A stretch of 64,000 nt of DNA from Modicisalibacter sp049808615 (GTDB lineage: Bacteria; Pseudomonadota; Gammaproteobacteria; Pseudomonadales; Halomonadaceae): contig NZ_JBNCAN010000018.1 in assembly GCF_049808615.1 (NCBI RefSeq), forward strand, positions 1-64,000. The letters run 5' to 3'. Position 1 is the first letter of the stretch. Each line of letters starts with the position of its first letter. The notes under the pieces are model-generated. The model made no database searches. It worked only from the letters and a program-made list of their open reading frames with translations, and was not told the DNA's origin. The translations under genes were made by a program, and so were the position numbers. Of this stretch, positions 43,303 to 52,164 are shown piece by piece.

Positions 43303-44007
43303 TCAACGCCGCGGCAGCGAGGCCAGAAAGTCGGCAAAGGCGGGAGCGCGCACCCTGGCGGCCAGCCCACGTAGCTGAGCGATCAGGTCGTGTTCGGCCC
43401 AATCGACACGCAGATCCAGCGGGGCGCTCTGGAACGACTCGATGCGCAGCGCCGCCGAGTGGGTGCCACGCACGTCGCCACCGGCGGCCAGCGCCGCTTC
43501 CAGGGCGGCGATCAACGCTTCAAGCAGTCGAACCTCGTAGTCATGGCGATAGCAGGGAAACGCTTCTTCGGCTATTACCGCGTCAGCGTTATGGCAGGTG
43601 GTCGTCAGGAAGGTCTTGAGCAGTGTTTCGATTACCGGTGCGCCTGCCAGAAGATTACCGGCCACTGCGACCGTGGGCTTAAGCGAGGCAGCGACTCGAG
43701 GCAAGTTATCCTGGCCCGAATGCACCGCCGCTCTCCCTAGAGCATCCATCACCAGACACTGGCGCCGGCTTGCCCCGGAGTCGGCATCGACTACCGCGTG
43801 CAGGGCCGCTTCGGCCTCGAAACCCGCTTCCAGTGCGCGGCGCAGACCATCCGGATACCAGGGGTTGGTCGATAGCCCCTGGGTAGCACAGGCACCCAGT
43901 CCTCGCCAGCCATGGGGGACATACCCCCCTACCGCCACCCCCGCAGTAGCAGCGAGGGTGGCGACGGTACCGCTCATGGGATTGACGTGAACCAGTGACA
44001 GAGTCAT
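43303..44007 (-). CDS. DUF1028 (Ntn-hydrolase-like) protein
   Basis: 234 residues. Matches the DUF1028 pattern: GTVATLAATAGVAVGGYVP, GLGACATQGLSTNPWYPDGL, LRRALEAG and GNLLAG. Structures in the family show an Ntn-hydrolase fold; the reaction is unknown, but genes often accompany amidases and peptide catabolism. It is the middle gene of transporter-DUF1028-M20, 13 bp after the transporter, so it probably takes part in the same degradation route. Confidence 0.85.
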   Translation of the reverse strand: MTLSLVHVNPMSGTVATLAATAGVAVGGYVPHGWRGLGACATQGLSTNPWYPDGLRRALEAGFEAEAALHAVVDADSGASRRQCLVMDALGRAAVHSGQDNLPRVAASLKPTVAVAGNLLAGAPVIETLLKTFLTTTCHNADAVIAEEAFPCYRHDYEVRLLEALIAALEAALAAGGDVRGTHSAALRIESFQSAPLDLRVDWAEHDLIAQLRGLAARVRAPAFADFLASLPRR

Positions 44008-44020
44008 AGAGGACGCTGCT

Positions 44021-45415
44021 TCAGTAGCCGGCCATATGACCGATGATCAGGCCAATCCAGGACAGGCCATAGACCAGCGCCATGAACGGCAGGATCGCTT
44101 TCAGCCACTTTTCATAGGACACTCGTCCCAGCGCCAGCATGGCCAGCGTACCACCGGAGGTAGGCACGATCAGGTTGGTCAGGCCATCGCCGACCTGGAA
44201 GGCGGTGATCATCAACTGGCGGCTCATACCCACGAGATCGGCCACCGGTATCAGGATCGGCATGGTGACCAGAGCCTGGCCTGAACCCGAAGGCACGAAC
44301 AGGTTTATCACCCCCTGTACCACGCTGGCCATGATCGCCGAGAAGGCCAAGGGAATGTCCTGAATCATGCCACTCAGGGCGTAGACGATGGTGTCGATGA
44401 TTCGGGCCTCCTGGAGAATGACCTGGATCGATGCGGCCAGCCCGATTACCAGGGCGCCAGCAGTGACTTTGGAGGCACCTTCCATCATCTGCTTGACGAT
44501 TTCATTGGCCGACAGACCGTTGACGATGCCGATCAGAATCGCGATCAGCAGGAACATGCCGGCGATCTCGTTGATGTACCAGCCCTGGGTAAAAACTCCG
44601 ATCAACATGGCCACCAAGCCGCCGACGAACACCGCCAGCGTCAACTTGTCACGTTTCTCCAGGTGGTATTCGGTCAACTCCTTGCTCATTGCCTTGGTGT
44701 CATCGGGCTCCTGGAAGTCCATCTTTACCACCCATCTGCAGATGTAGAAAGACAGCAGCGCTAGTGAAGACAGCACCAGCAGGGTGCGCAACCAGGCGCC
44801 GGAGAAGGTGGGGAGCTCGGCGATACCCTGGGCCACCCCCACGGTATAGGGGTTGATCGGCGACAAGGCGAAACCTATTCCGATGCCACCCACCGCCATG
44901 GTGGTGCCCACTAAACTGGAGCAACCGATGGCGCTGGCGATCAGCACGGCAATCGGGACCAGAGCGATATTGTTCTCGAAGCCCACGGCGACGCCGAAGA
45001 AGCCGTAGATGAAAGTACCGGCGGTGATGATCACATTGCGGCGCTCGACGCCGACTCGGTTCACCGCCACGCCGATAGCATTCTCCAACGCCCCGCTCTT
45101 CTGCAGGATGTGAAATAACCCGCCGGCGATGAATACGATGAACAGATACAGCGAGGCCTCGTTCAGTCCCTTGGGAACGGCCACGAATATATCAAAGGGG
45201 TGGATCGCCGCCACGTCGGTCAGATATTGGAAGGAGCCCGGTACCACCCGGGTGCGCCCATCTTGCATCACCCGCTCGAACTCACCGGCCGGAACCACGA
45301 AGGTCAGGGCATAGGTCGCCAATAGAATCAGGAAGATCAGCACCATCGGATCAGGCACCGTCTGATACCACTTCTTGCCCTTGCGCTCGGCAAGCGCCTG
45401 CTCTCGAATGCTCAT
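44021..45415 (-). CDS. YfcC-family transporter (C4-dicarboxylate/basic amino acid type)
   Basis: 464 residues with 12 or so membrane helices. Starts MSIREQALAERKGKKWYQTV, with family features FVVPAGEFERV, a central segment GGIGIGFALSPINPYTVGVA and the C-terminal QVGDGLTNLIVPTSGGTLAM. Members of the YfcC/ArcD-like DASS group import or exchange amino acids or peptides. The ATG at 45415 has AAGGA upstream. First gene of the operon with DUF1028 and the M20 hydrolase; it should bring in or exchange the substrate. Confidence 0.88.
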   Translation of the reverse strand: MSIREQALAERKGKKWYQTVPDPMVLIFLILLATYALTFVVPAGEFERVMQDGRTRVVPGSFQYLTDVAAIHPFDIFVAVPKGLNEASLYLFIVFIAGGLFHILQKSGALENAIGVAVNRVGVERRNVIITAGTFIYGFFGVAVGFENNIALVPIAVLIASAIGCSSLVGTTMAVGGIGIGFALSPINPYTVGVAQGIAELPTFSGAWLRTLLVLSSLALLSFYICRWVVKMDFQEPDDTKAMSKELTEYHLEKRDKLTLAVFVGGLVAMLIGVFTQGWYINEIAGMFLLIAILIGIVNGLSANEIVKQMMEGASKVTAGALVIGLAASIQVILQEARIIDTIVYALSGMIQDIPLAFSAIMASVVQGVINLFVPSGSGQALVTMPILIPVADLVGMSRQLMITAFQVGDGLTNLIVPTSGGTLAMLALGRVSYEKWLKAILPFMALVYGLSWIGLIIGHMAGY

Positions 45416-45526
45416 ATCGTTGTCCTTGTTGGATAGAATCGAGCAGTACCGGGAGGCAAGGGTTGCATCTCGTGATCCGCCTCCCGCCCTGGCCCAGGCG
45501 AGAGACGCAGGCGTCAAACGTCGAGG

Positions 45527-45577
45527 CCTTGATGCTAGTATCAAGCATCAAGGTCAATTTATCATGATAAATTGACC
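45527..45577. promoter_or_regulatory. Two adjacent palindromes upstream of the transporter operon
   Basis: The first is CCTTGATGCT (45527-45536) / AGCATCAAGG (45544-45553) with a 7-bp centre. The second is a perfect 26-bp palindrome at 45552-45577 whose half-site is GGTCAATTTATCA. They overlap by 2 bp and lie 112-162 bp upstream of the transporter ATG. They are likely operators for the cassette's GntR regulator or another dimeric regulator. No T-run follows, so they are not terminators. Confidence 0.65.
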
Positions 45578-45657
45578 GGTCAAGGAAAGTCGGGGCAGGC
45601 ATCAGTTGGCTAGTGGGCGACGCCAACTCTCTAAAGGTGACAGGAAAGGGCCAGGGC

Positions 45658-45685
45658 AGTAGGCTGCTGCATTGTAGCGCGGCGG
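45658..45685. repeat. 28-bp direct repeat, right copy
   Basis: Identical to 41119-41146 in the same orientation. It lies 56 bp upstream of the thioredoxin-fusion gene. The two copies enclose exactly the GntR, M20, DUF1028 and transporter genes. Confidence 0.85.
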
Positions 45686-45741
45686 CCCCGCGAGGCGACC
45701 GCCGCCATTCCAATACCCCTCAGTGGATGCCTGATCACGTC

Positions 45742-46539
45742 ATGAACGCCATCGCCCTCGGCCCTTTATTGATTGCCCTGCCACGTCTGTATGCCTTTGT
45801 TGCAGCGCTGTCGTTACTGCTGGCCAGTATGGCGCTGCTGCGTCTTGAAAAGTCACAGCGCGCGGGCTGGTTCAATGGCCTGTTGCTGACTTGGCTGATG
45901 GGTGCCCGCCTGGGTTACGTGCTGATGCATACCGACAGTTATCTCGCTGCCCCACTGGATATTCTCAAACTATGGCAGCCCGGCTACAGCACGACATGGG
46001 GATTGCTGGCCGCGGCGAGCTTCAGTGCCTGGAAATTGCGCGAGCACCTGGCGACGATGATCAAGGCCGAAGCATTGCTGGTAGCAAGCGTAGTGCTGTG
46101 GCTGGGGCTGGTGGCCTGGAATCCCTTGGGTCACGAGACTGGCTTGAGCGAACTGCCGGACATTGCACTGGAGGATCTCGAGGGCAACCAGATCAATCTG
46201 AGCACATTGCAAGGCGAACCCGTAGTGCTCAATCTCTGGGCGACGTGGTGCCCTCCCTGTCGCCGCGAGATGCCCTTGCTGGCAGAGGCGGATAAACGAG
46301 AAGACGTCCAGGTAGTGGTCGTCAATCAGGGCGAATCCCTGCTCACGGCGGTGCGCTATCTCGATGGCCAGGGACTGGATTTCAATCATGCGCTGCTGGA
46401 TCCCGAACAGCGTCTGATGGTTGCCGCCGAGTCGCCGGGCCTGCCTACCTCGCTGCTGTTCGATGCCCAGGGCAAACTCGTCGAGCGCCATGTGGGCGAA
46501 CTGACCCGGGCTCAGCTAGCAGCCTGGCTGAAAGAGTGA
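45742..46539 (+). CDS. Lgt-like membrane domain fused to a TlpA/ResA thioredoxin
   Basis: 265 residues. The N-terminal 120 residues hold about four membrane helices resembling prolipoprotein diacylglyceryl transferase (GARLGYVLMHTDSYLAAPLD, then ILKLWQPGYS), but lack its conserved HGG catalytic region. The C-terminal domain is a periplasmic TlpA/ResA-like thioredoxin: ALEDLEGNQINLSTLQGE, then NLWATWCPPCRREMPLL with the redox pair Cys170/Cys173. It probably reduces or oxidises disulfides in the envelope. The start is uncertain: an ATG 15 bp upstream is also possible and neither has a strong ribosome binding site. Confidence 0.82.
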   Translation: MNAIALGPLLIALPRLYAFVAALSLLLASMALLRLEKSQRAGWFNGLLLTWLMGARLGYVLMHTDSYLAAPLDILKLWQPGYSTTWGLLAAASFSAWKLREHLATMIKAEALLVASVVLWLGLVAWNPLGHETGLSELPDIALEDLEGNQINLSTLQGEPVVLNLWATWCPPCRREMPLLAEADKREDVQVVVVNQGESLLTAVRYLDGQGLDFNHALLDPEQRLMVAAESPGLPTSLLFDAQGKLVERHVGELTRAQLAAWLKE

Positions 46540-46643
46540 TGCCAGCCCCGCGAGCGCTTAAGCCGGCCACCGTATTCCTGTAAACTACTGCGCCCCGACG
46601 TATGGTGTCGGGCACCACACCGTCTTCCAGTAATCGAGGCAGC

Positions 46644-49580
46644 ATGCGCGTTTTTACACCGGGTCAGCGTTGGATCAGCGACGGCGAAGCCGAATTGGGG
46701 CTGGGCACCATCTTGAACTGTGACTTCCGCAGCGTAACGGTGCTGTTCGCGGCGAGCCAACAGACGCGTACCTACAGCGCTCGTCAGGCCCCCTTGACAC
46801 GGGTGGTCTTCGGCAGCGGTGATCGCATCACCACGGCCGAGGGCGGGCAACTGATCGTCGATGATGTTCAGGAAGTCGAGGGCCTGCTGGTATATACCGG
46901 CAAGGATAAGGAGGGTGTCGCCCAGGAGCTGCCCGAGGCGCGCATTGCCGACAGCATGCAGTTCAATCAGGCCCGTGATCGGCTGCTCACCGGTCAGATC
47001 GATCGTAACGACTGGTTCGATTTACGCTTTCGCACGCTGTATCACTATCACCGCGTCGAACAGAATCCATCGCTTGGCCTCGCCGGCCCCAAGATCGACC
47101 TGATTCCCCACCAGCTGTATATCGCCGACGAAGTATCGCGACGGCATGCACCGCGAGTGCTGTTGGCCGATGAGGTGGGGCTCGGCAAGACCATCGAGGC
47201 CGGACTGATCCTGCATCGGCTACTGCTCAGTGGCCGCGCCGAGCGGGCGCTGATCCTGGTGCCCGACAACTTGACCCACCAATGGCTGGTCGAGCTGCTG
47301 CGCCGTTTCGCACTGGAAGTAACTCTGCTCGACGAGTCGCAAAGTCAGGCTCACGGCGAGGCCAATCCCTTCGAGTCCGGCCAGCTGATTCTGGCCAGCC
47401 AGCAGTGGCTGTTCGCCAACCCGCAGCGTCAGACACAGGCGCAGGCCTGCGACTGGGATCTGCTGATCGTGGATGAAGCGCACCATCTCGACTGGACACC
47501 CCTCGCCAGTGGCCCCGGTTACGCCTGTGTCGAAGGTCTGGCCGGTCAGATTCCGGGGCTTCTGCTGCTGACCGCCACACCCGAGCAAATGGGTATCGAA
47601 AGCCATTTTGCGCGGCTACGGCTGCTTGATCCGGACCGTTATCACGACCTGGGGCGCTTTCGCCTCGAAGAAGCGGACTATGTGAAAGTTGCTGCCGCCA
47701 TCGATGCGCTGGACAAACTACCCGATGACGCCGGGGCGGCTACAGTCATCGAGTCAGAAATCGATGATGCGGATAGCCGGGCGTTGCTCACCACGCTGAT
47801 CGATCCGGAAAGCGATACTGCCCAGCAGGACAACGCCCGGCGCCAGCTGCGCGAACAACTGCTCGACCGGCATGGCACCGGGCGAGTGATGTTTCGCAAC
47901 AGTCGTCGTCATGTGGGGGGCTTCCCCGAACGCCACTTACACATTGCACGGCTCGAACTGCCTGGCGCCTATCGCCAGCTGTTACTGGATATTCCCCCTG
48001 ATGAGAGCGCCTTGGATGAACGGCTGGTGGATGCTGGTCTCGGTTATTCGGAAGCACTGCTTTACCCCGAGATCACCCATCGCGCTCTCAATGCGGGGGA
48101 CACCCAGATCGAACCCTGGTGGAGGCTCGACCCACGAGTGGCCTGGTTGCTGCAGCTGCTGAGCGACGTCAGCCACGACAAGCTGCTGGTAATCGCCCAC
48201 GATCGCGATACCGCCATCGATCTCGCCGAGGCGCTGCGGGTCCTGGCGGGTCTCCATGTGCCAGTGTTCCATGAAGGCATGACACTGGTCGAGCGCGATC
48301 GCGCCGCCGCCGCCTTTGCCGACGAGGAACAGGGCAGCCCGGTGATGATATGTTCGGAAATTGGCTCCGAGGGGCGCAACTTTCAGTTCTGCCGTCATCT
48401 GGTGATGTTCGATCTGCCGCAGCACCCTGATCAGCTTGAACAGCGCATCGGGCGCCTGGACCGTATCGGTCAGCGTCATGCCATCGAGATTCATGTCCCT
48501 GTGTTCGACGAGAGTCCCGGCGAGCAGCTATTGCGCTGGTACCAGGAGGGCATGGATGCCTTCAGCACCCCGCATGGGGTCGGCAGCAGCCTGTATGACG
48601 CCTTCGGAGATGCCCTGGCCGCGTCGCTGCGTGACCCCGTGGGGGTCGATGAAATCGTCAGCGAGACTCGTGCGCTGTTCGAGGCGCGCCTGGCCGAGCG
48701 CGATGCCGGACGCAATCGCCTACTCGAGCTCAATGCCTGTCATCCGGATCGCGCCGAGGCGGTCATTGAGGCCATTCGTGAGCTCGATGAAGATACGACA
48801 CTGGCGCGTTATCTGGACCAGGCGCTGGACATCTTCGGCGTGGACAGCCAAGACCTGGACAACGAACTGGTACATCTGCGTGCCGGCGCGCACATGCTCG
48901 ACGGCCTGCCGGGTCTGGTGAAGGGGGAAGAAGGCTTTACCGCTACCTCGTCCCGTCAACAGGCATTGATCCGGGATGACGTGCAACACCTCTCCTGGGA
49001 GCATCCCCTGGTACGTGAGATGATGGGGCGTATTCTCGACGGCACCCTGGGCAATACGGCCGTGGCGCTGCTCGCGCATCCAGCGATCCCTGCGGGGCGC
49101 TTGATGGTGGAGATGGTGTTCAGCACCTACTGCCCCGCGCCCCGACGTTTGCACATCAACCGCTTCTTGCCTCCCACGGCGATCCGGGTACTGCTCGACG
49201 AGTCCGGCGCCAACCTATCGTCCAAGGTCTCCTTCACCGGCCTGGCCAAGAACCTGCGCAAGGTCAAGAAGGCAGTGGCTCGGGATTTGATCAAGTCGCG
49301 GCATGATCAGTTGCGCGCACTGCTGACACAGGGCGAGAACGAGGCCGAGCGCGAATTGCCCACTATCATCGAGACCGCCCAGCAACGCATGCGGGCCGAA
49401 CTCGATAATGAATTAACCCGCCTCAGAGCGCTGGCACAGCACAATCCGGCGGTTCGCGACGACGAGATACAGGCATTGCAGGAAGAGCGCGCGGCGCTGG
49501 ATACGGTGATCAACGACACCCGGCTACGCCTGGATGCGGTCCGGGTGATCGTGACGGTGGGTGAGAGCGGCCGTCGTTAA
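46644..49580 (+). CDS. rapA: RNA polymerase-associated ATPase RapA (HepA)
   Basis: Swi2/Snf2-type ATPase that recycles RNA polymerase, best seen at high salt. N-terminal Tudor-like domains (residues 1-110) precede the helicase core with LLADEVGLGKTIEAGLILH (motif I), VDEAHHLDW (motif II) and the C-terminal lobe (EGRNFQFCRHLVMFDLPQHP, then QRIGRLDRIGQ, motif VI). The C-terminal domain is present. 978 residues against 968 in E. coli. The start MRVFTPGQRW follows GAGGCAGC. Its 3' end overlaps yfcH by 4 bp, convergent. Confidence 0.95.
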   Translation: MRVFTPGQRWISDGEAELGLGTILNCDFRSVTVLFAASQQTRTYSARQAPLTRVVFGSGDRITTAEGGQLIVDDVQEVEGLLVYTGKDKEGVAQELPEARIADSMQFNQARDRLLTGQIDRNDWFDLRFRTLYHYHRVEQNPSLGLAGPKIDLIPHQLYIADEVSRRHAPRVLLADEVGLGKTIEAGLILHRLLLSGRAERALILVPDNLTHQWLVELLRRFALEVTLLDESQSQAHGEANPFESGQLILASQQWLFANPQRQTQAQACDWDLLIVDEAHHLDWTPLASGPGYACVEGLAGQIPGLLLLTATPEQMGIESHFARLRLLDPDRYHDLGRFRLEEADYVKVAAAIDALDKLPDDAGAATVIESEIDDADSRALLTTLIDPESDTAQQDNARRQLREQLLDRHGTGRVMFRNSRRHVGGFPERHLHIARLELPGAYRQLLLDIPPDESALDERLVDAGLGYSEALLYPEITHRALNAGDTQIEPWWRLDPRVAWLLQLLSDVSHDKLLVIAHDRDTAIDLAEALRVLAGLHVPVFHEGMTLVERDRAAAAFADEEQGSPVMICSEIGSEGRNFQFCRHLVMFDLPQHPDQLEQRIGRLDRIGQRHAIEIHVPVFDESPGEQLLRWYQEGMDAFSTPHGVGSSLYDAFGDALAASLRDPVGVDEIVSETRALFEARLAERDAGRNRLLELNACHPDRAEAVIEAIRELDEDTTLARYLDQALDIFGVDSQDLDNELVHLRAGAHMLDGLPGLVKGEEGFTATSSRQQALIRDDVQHLSWEHPLVREMMGRILDGTLGNTAVALLAHPAIPAGRLMVEMVFSTYCPAPRRLHINRFLPPTAIRVLLDESGANLSSKVSFTGLAKNLRKVKKAVARDLIKSRHDQLRALLTQGENEAERELPTIIETAQQRMRAELDNELTRLRALAQHNPAVRDDEIQALQEERAALDTVINDTRLRLDAVRVIVTVGESGRR

Positions 49581-50473
49581 TTGCCGAGTATTTCCTTCAG
49601 TGCCTCATCGAGGGTCGAATACTCGAAGGTGAACCCGGCTTCCTCCAGGCGTTTGGGTTGCATGGCGGCGCCGGTCAGAAGCAGGCGTGACATCTCGCCC
49701 ACCGCCATCTTTAACACCGCGGCAGGCATCGGGATCATCGCCGGTCGATGAAGATGGCGCGCCAGGGTGTGGACGAACTCATCATTGGTCACCGGATTTG
49801 GGGCCGAACAATTGAAGGGGCCACTCAAGCCGTCCTGCTCGATCAGAAACTCGATGATACGCACCATGTCCAGGCGATGAATCCAAGGCATATACTGACG
49901 ACCATCACCAATACGCCCGCCCACTCCCATCTTGAAAGGCGGCAGCATCTGTTTGAGCGCGCCACCATGACGATCGAGCACCAGGCCGGTACGCAGTAAC
50001 GCGACACGTACTCCATAGGCCTCAGCCTCCTGCGCCGTGGCTTCCCAGCCAGCGCACAGGCGATGAGCGAATTCATCATGGGGCTGCGTGTCTTCGTCGA
50101 CCGGTCGTTGCCCCTGGGCACCGTAATAGCCCATGGCGGAACCGGACACCATCACTTTAGGCGGTGTATCCAGCTTGCCACACAGGGCAACCAGGTCGCC
50201 GGTGATCGCCAGTCGCGACTCGACCAGTTTCTTCTTCTGCTCCTCGCTCCAGCGCTTGCCGGCAATCGGCTCCCCGGCCAAGTTGACGATGGCATCGACC
50301 GGAGTACCGTCAAATTCGGGCACCCGGGCGCGGATATCCGTGTCTGGTGGCAATAGTCGCCGCGTCTTGTCCGGCGAACGTGACACCACCAGCAGGGTAT
50401 GCCCCTGCTCTCGTAGTCGCTTGCATAGCAACTGCCCGATGAATCCACTGCCACCGGTGATTAGAATGCGCAT
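49577..50473 (-). CDS. yfcH: TIGR01777 family NAD-dependent epimerase/SDR (YfcH)
   Basis: 298 residues. NAD-binding ITGGSGFIGQLLC at the N-terminus; the family-specific segment NLAGEPIAGKRWSEEQKK; and the putative active region VSGSAMGYYG near residue 115. The C-terminal DUF1731 part reads PAAVLKMAVGEMSRLLLTGA. The reaction is unknown. It is divergent from the renalase-like FAD gene across 112 bp containing TTGTACA-type boxes, so it probably belongs to the same light-response regulon. Confidence 0.87.
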   Translation of the reverse strand: MRILITGGSGFIGQLLCKRLREQGHTLLVVSRSPDKTRRLLPPDTDIRARVPEFDGTPVDAIVNLAGEPIAGKRWSEEQKKKLVESRLAITGDLVALCGKLDTPPKVMVSGSAMGYYGAQGQRPVDEDTQPHDEFAHRLCAGWEATAQEAEAYGVRVALLRTGLVLDRHGGALKQMLPPFKMGVGGRIGDGRQYMPWIHRLDMVRIIEFLIEQDGLSGPFNCSAPNPVTNDEFVHTLARHLHRPAMIPMPAAVLKMAVGEMSRLLLTGAAMQPKRLEEAGFTFEYSTLDEALKEILGN

Positions 50474-50502
50474 CGACTCTCTCCTTGAGCATCGCTATCA
50501 TA

Positions 50503-50539
50503 TTATACAAATATTGTACTAAGCTGTTACTGTAATACA
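50503..50539. promoter_or_regulatory. LitR/CarH-type operator between yfcH and the FAD gene
   Basis: TTATACA (50503-50509) and TTGTACT (50514-50520) are direct and exactly 11 bp apart; weaker copies follow (TGTTACT at 50525 and TAATACA at 50533-50539). Tandem 11-bp repeats with a TACA core are typical of CarA/CarH/LitR operators. It is suitably placed to control both divergent genes. Confidence 0.6.
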
Positions 50540-50585
50540 GTTTAAATGCTAAACGCCCTTTACGCCCAACCTATGGCGAGGTGTC

Positions 50586-51617
50586 ATGCAGGCTCCATGG
50601 TACGCCATTATCGGTAGTGGCATCACCGGCTTGGCCTGTGCACGAGCACTTGTCCGTCACGGCCACTCGGTACAGCTGTTCGAGAAGAGTCGTGGTCCCG
50701 GCGGACGTCTGGCAAGCCGACGCACACAGCATGCCACCTTCGACCTCGGTGCACAGTATTTCACGGCGCGCTCTGGCGAATTTCAAGAGGAATTGAACGC
50801 CTGGCGCGAGACCGGTGTCGTTGGACGCTGGCCACATTCTCTCTGGGTCTGCGAAAACGGTCATTGGCAGCCTAAACTGGACGATGAGATTCGCTGGGTC
50901 GGCGCGCCACGCATGAGCGCCTTGACGCGCTATTTATCTCAAGGGTTGGACCTGCGTACTCAATGCCGTATCGAACATCTGATTCAGGAAGGAGCCGAAT
51001 GGTGGCTGAGGGATGCCAAGGGTCTGCGTCACGGCCCTTTTAACAAGGTAATCGTCACTCTCCCCGCGCCTCAGGCGCTTTCGTTGCTGGCGCCTCACAG
51101 TTCGTTACTGGCTCAAGCATGCCAGCGCATCGAGATGAGCCCTTGCTGGGCGGCCTATGCGCTGCTCGAGGCATCCCTGCCGCGCCTTGAGATACCGGAG
51201 CCCGGGTGGCAGGCGGCCTTCATGAATGGCGGCCCCCTGCGCTTCGTGACCCGTAATGCGAGCAAACCTGGGCGTGAAGATCAGGGCGAGAGCCTCTCGC
51301 TGCTGGCGACGTCGAACTGGAGCCGGACGCATCTCGAGCGCGACCCACAGTGGGTCGCCACACGGCTTCTGGCCGCATTTACCGAACGTTATCCTGCACC
51401 GCTGCCCGACATTCAACTCCTGGATGCGCATCGGTGGCGCTTTGCTCAGCCCGAGTCGGAGATGGCCATCGGCAATGAGGCACAGGATTTTCTGATAGAT
51501 TCATCTGGACTCGCCTTGGGTGGTGATGGTCTGAGCGCCGGACGCCTCGAAGATGCCTGGCACTCAGGACACCGTTTAGGGAACTATCTGAGTAAGCAGG
51601 AGGAGACGACTGCATGA
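50586..51617 (+). CDS. Renalase-like FAD-dependent oxidoreductase
   Basis: 343 residues. The FAD-binding Rossmann motif IIGSGITGLACARAL lies at residues 8-22; then FEKSRGPGGRLASRR (the amine-oxidase/renalase GG motif) and FDLGAQYFTA. The C-terminal FAD contact is ALGGDGLSAGRLEDAW. It resembles bacterial renalase, which re-oxidises damaged dihydronicotinamides, but that substrate is not established here. First gene of the operon with CbiX (ATGA overlap). Member of the photolyase cluster. Confidence 0.85.
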   Translation: MQAPWYAIIGSGITGLACARALVRHGHSVQLFEKSRGPGGRLASRRTQHATFDLGAQYFTARSGEFQEELNAWRETGVVGRWPHSLWVCENGHWQPKLDDEIRWVGAPRMSALTRYLSQGLDLRTQCRIEHLIQEGAEWWLRDAKGLRHGPFNKVIVTLPAPQALSLLAPHSSLLAQACQRIEMSPCWAAYALLEASLPRLEIPEPGWQAAFMNGGPLRFVTRNASKPGREDQGESLSLLATSNWSRTHLERDPQWVATRLLAAFTERYPAPLPDIQLLDAHRWRFAQPESEMAIGNEAQDFLIDSSGLALGGDGLSAGRLEDAWHSGHRLGNYLSKQEETTA

Positions 51618-51994
51618 ATGATCCATTGATTCTTCTGGCCCATGGCTCCCGCGATCCGCGTTGGCGTGCACCTTTCGATGCCCTGGCCGACTCGCTAAGC
51701 GGCCGGCTCGAGACGCCGCTACGACTGGCTTACATGGAGTTGTGCGACCCCTCTCTTGAAAGCGTCGTCGCCGAACTCGTCACCGCAGGCTATCGGCACG
51801 CGGATGTATTGCCATTGTTTTTTGCGGCAGGCCGCCATCTGCGGGAAGACGTTCCACGCCAGATCGAGGCCCTGCATGCCCGGCATGAGACACTGACCAT
51901 CGAATTGTTGGCACCGGTGGGCGAACACCCTGCATTCATCGATGCACTGGCCAGCATCATTGAAGGGCGTGCCGAACCTAGCCATGCCCCATGA
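51614..51994 (+). CDS. CbiX/SirB-like sirohydrochlorin chelatase family protein
   Basis: 126 residues, single-domain. The N-terminal LILLAHGSRDPRW carries the metal-binding His; LPLFFAAGRHLREDVP holds the second His. Short CbiX proteins insert cobalt or iron into sirohydrochlorin. No other cobalamin or siroheme gene lies in the window, so the substrate is uncertain. It overlaps the FAD gene by 4 bp and precedes the MerR regulator. Confidence 0.85.
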   Translation: MNDPLILLAHGSRDPRWRAPFDALADSLSGRLETPLRLAYMELCDPSLESVVAELVTAGYRHADVLPLFFAAGRHLREDVPRQIEALHARHETLTIELLAPVGEHPAFIDALASIIEGRAEPSHAP

Positions 51995-52028
51995 CAGAAC
52001 GCGATGATCAGAGTTATCTGCGTGCTAG

Positions 52029-52063
52029 TTGTACAACGCTATCAACCTGTACAATATTGTCTT
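52029..52063. promoter_or_regulatory. LitR-type boxes upstream of the MerR gene
   Basis: TTGTACA (52029-52035), CTGTACA (52047-52053) and TTGTCTT (52057-52063), about 100-136 bp upstream of the regulator's start. TTGTAC could double as a -35 with TACAAT (52050-52055) as -10. This suggests autoregulation. Confidence 0.55.
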
Positions 52064-52164
52064 CAGGTTGGATAAATCTCCACTCCAACAAATGTCAGAT
52101 TTGGCGTGAAAAATGATTCGACCCCCAGCGCCATGCGCTTGTCTTACAGGGAGGCTGATTACGC

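Noticed and set aside
41119..45685. A composite transposon carrying the catabolic genes
   Set aside because: The 28-bp flanking repeats are direct, too short for insertion sequences, and no transposase is present.
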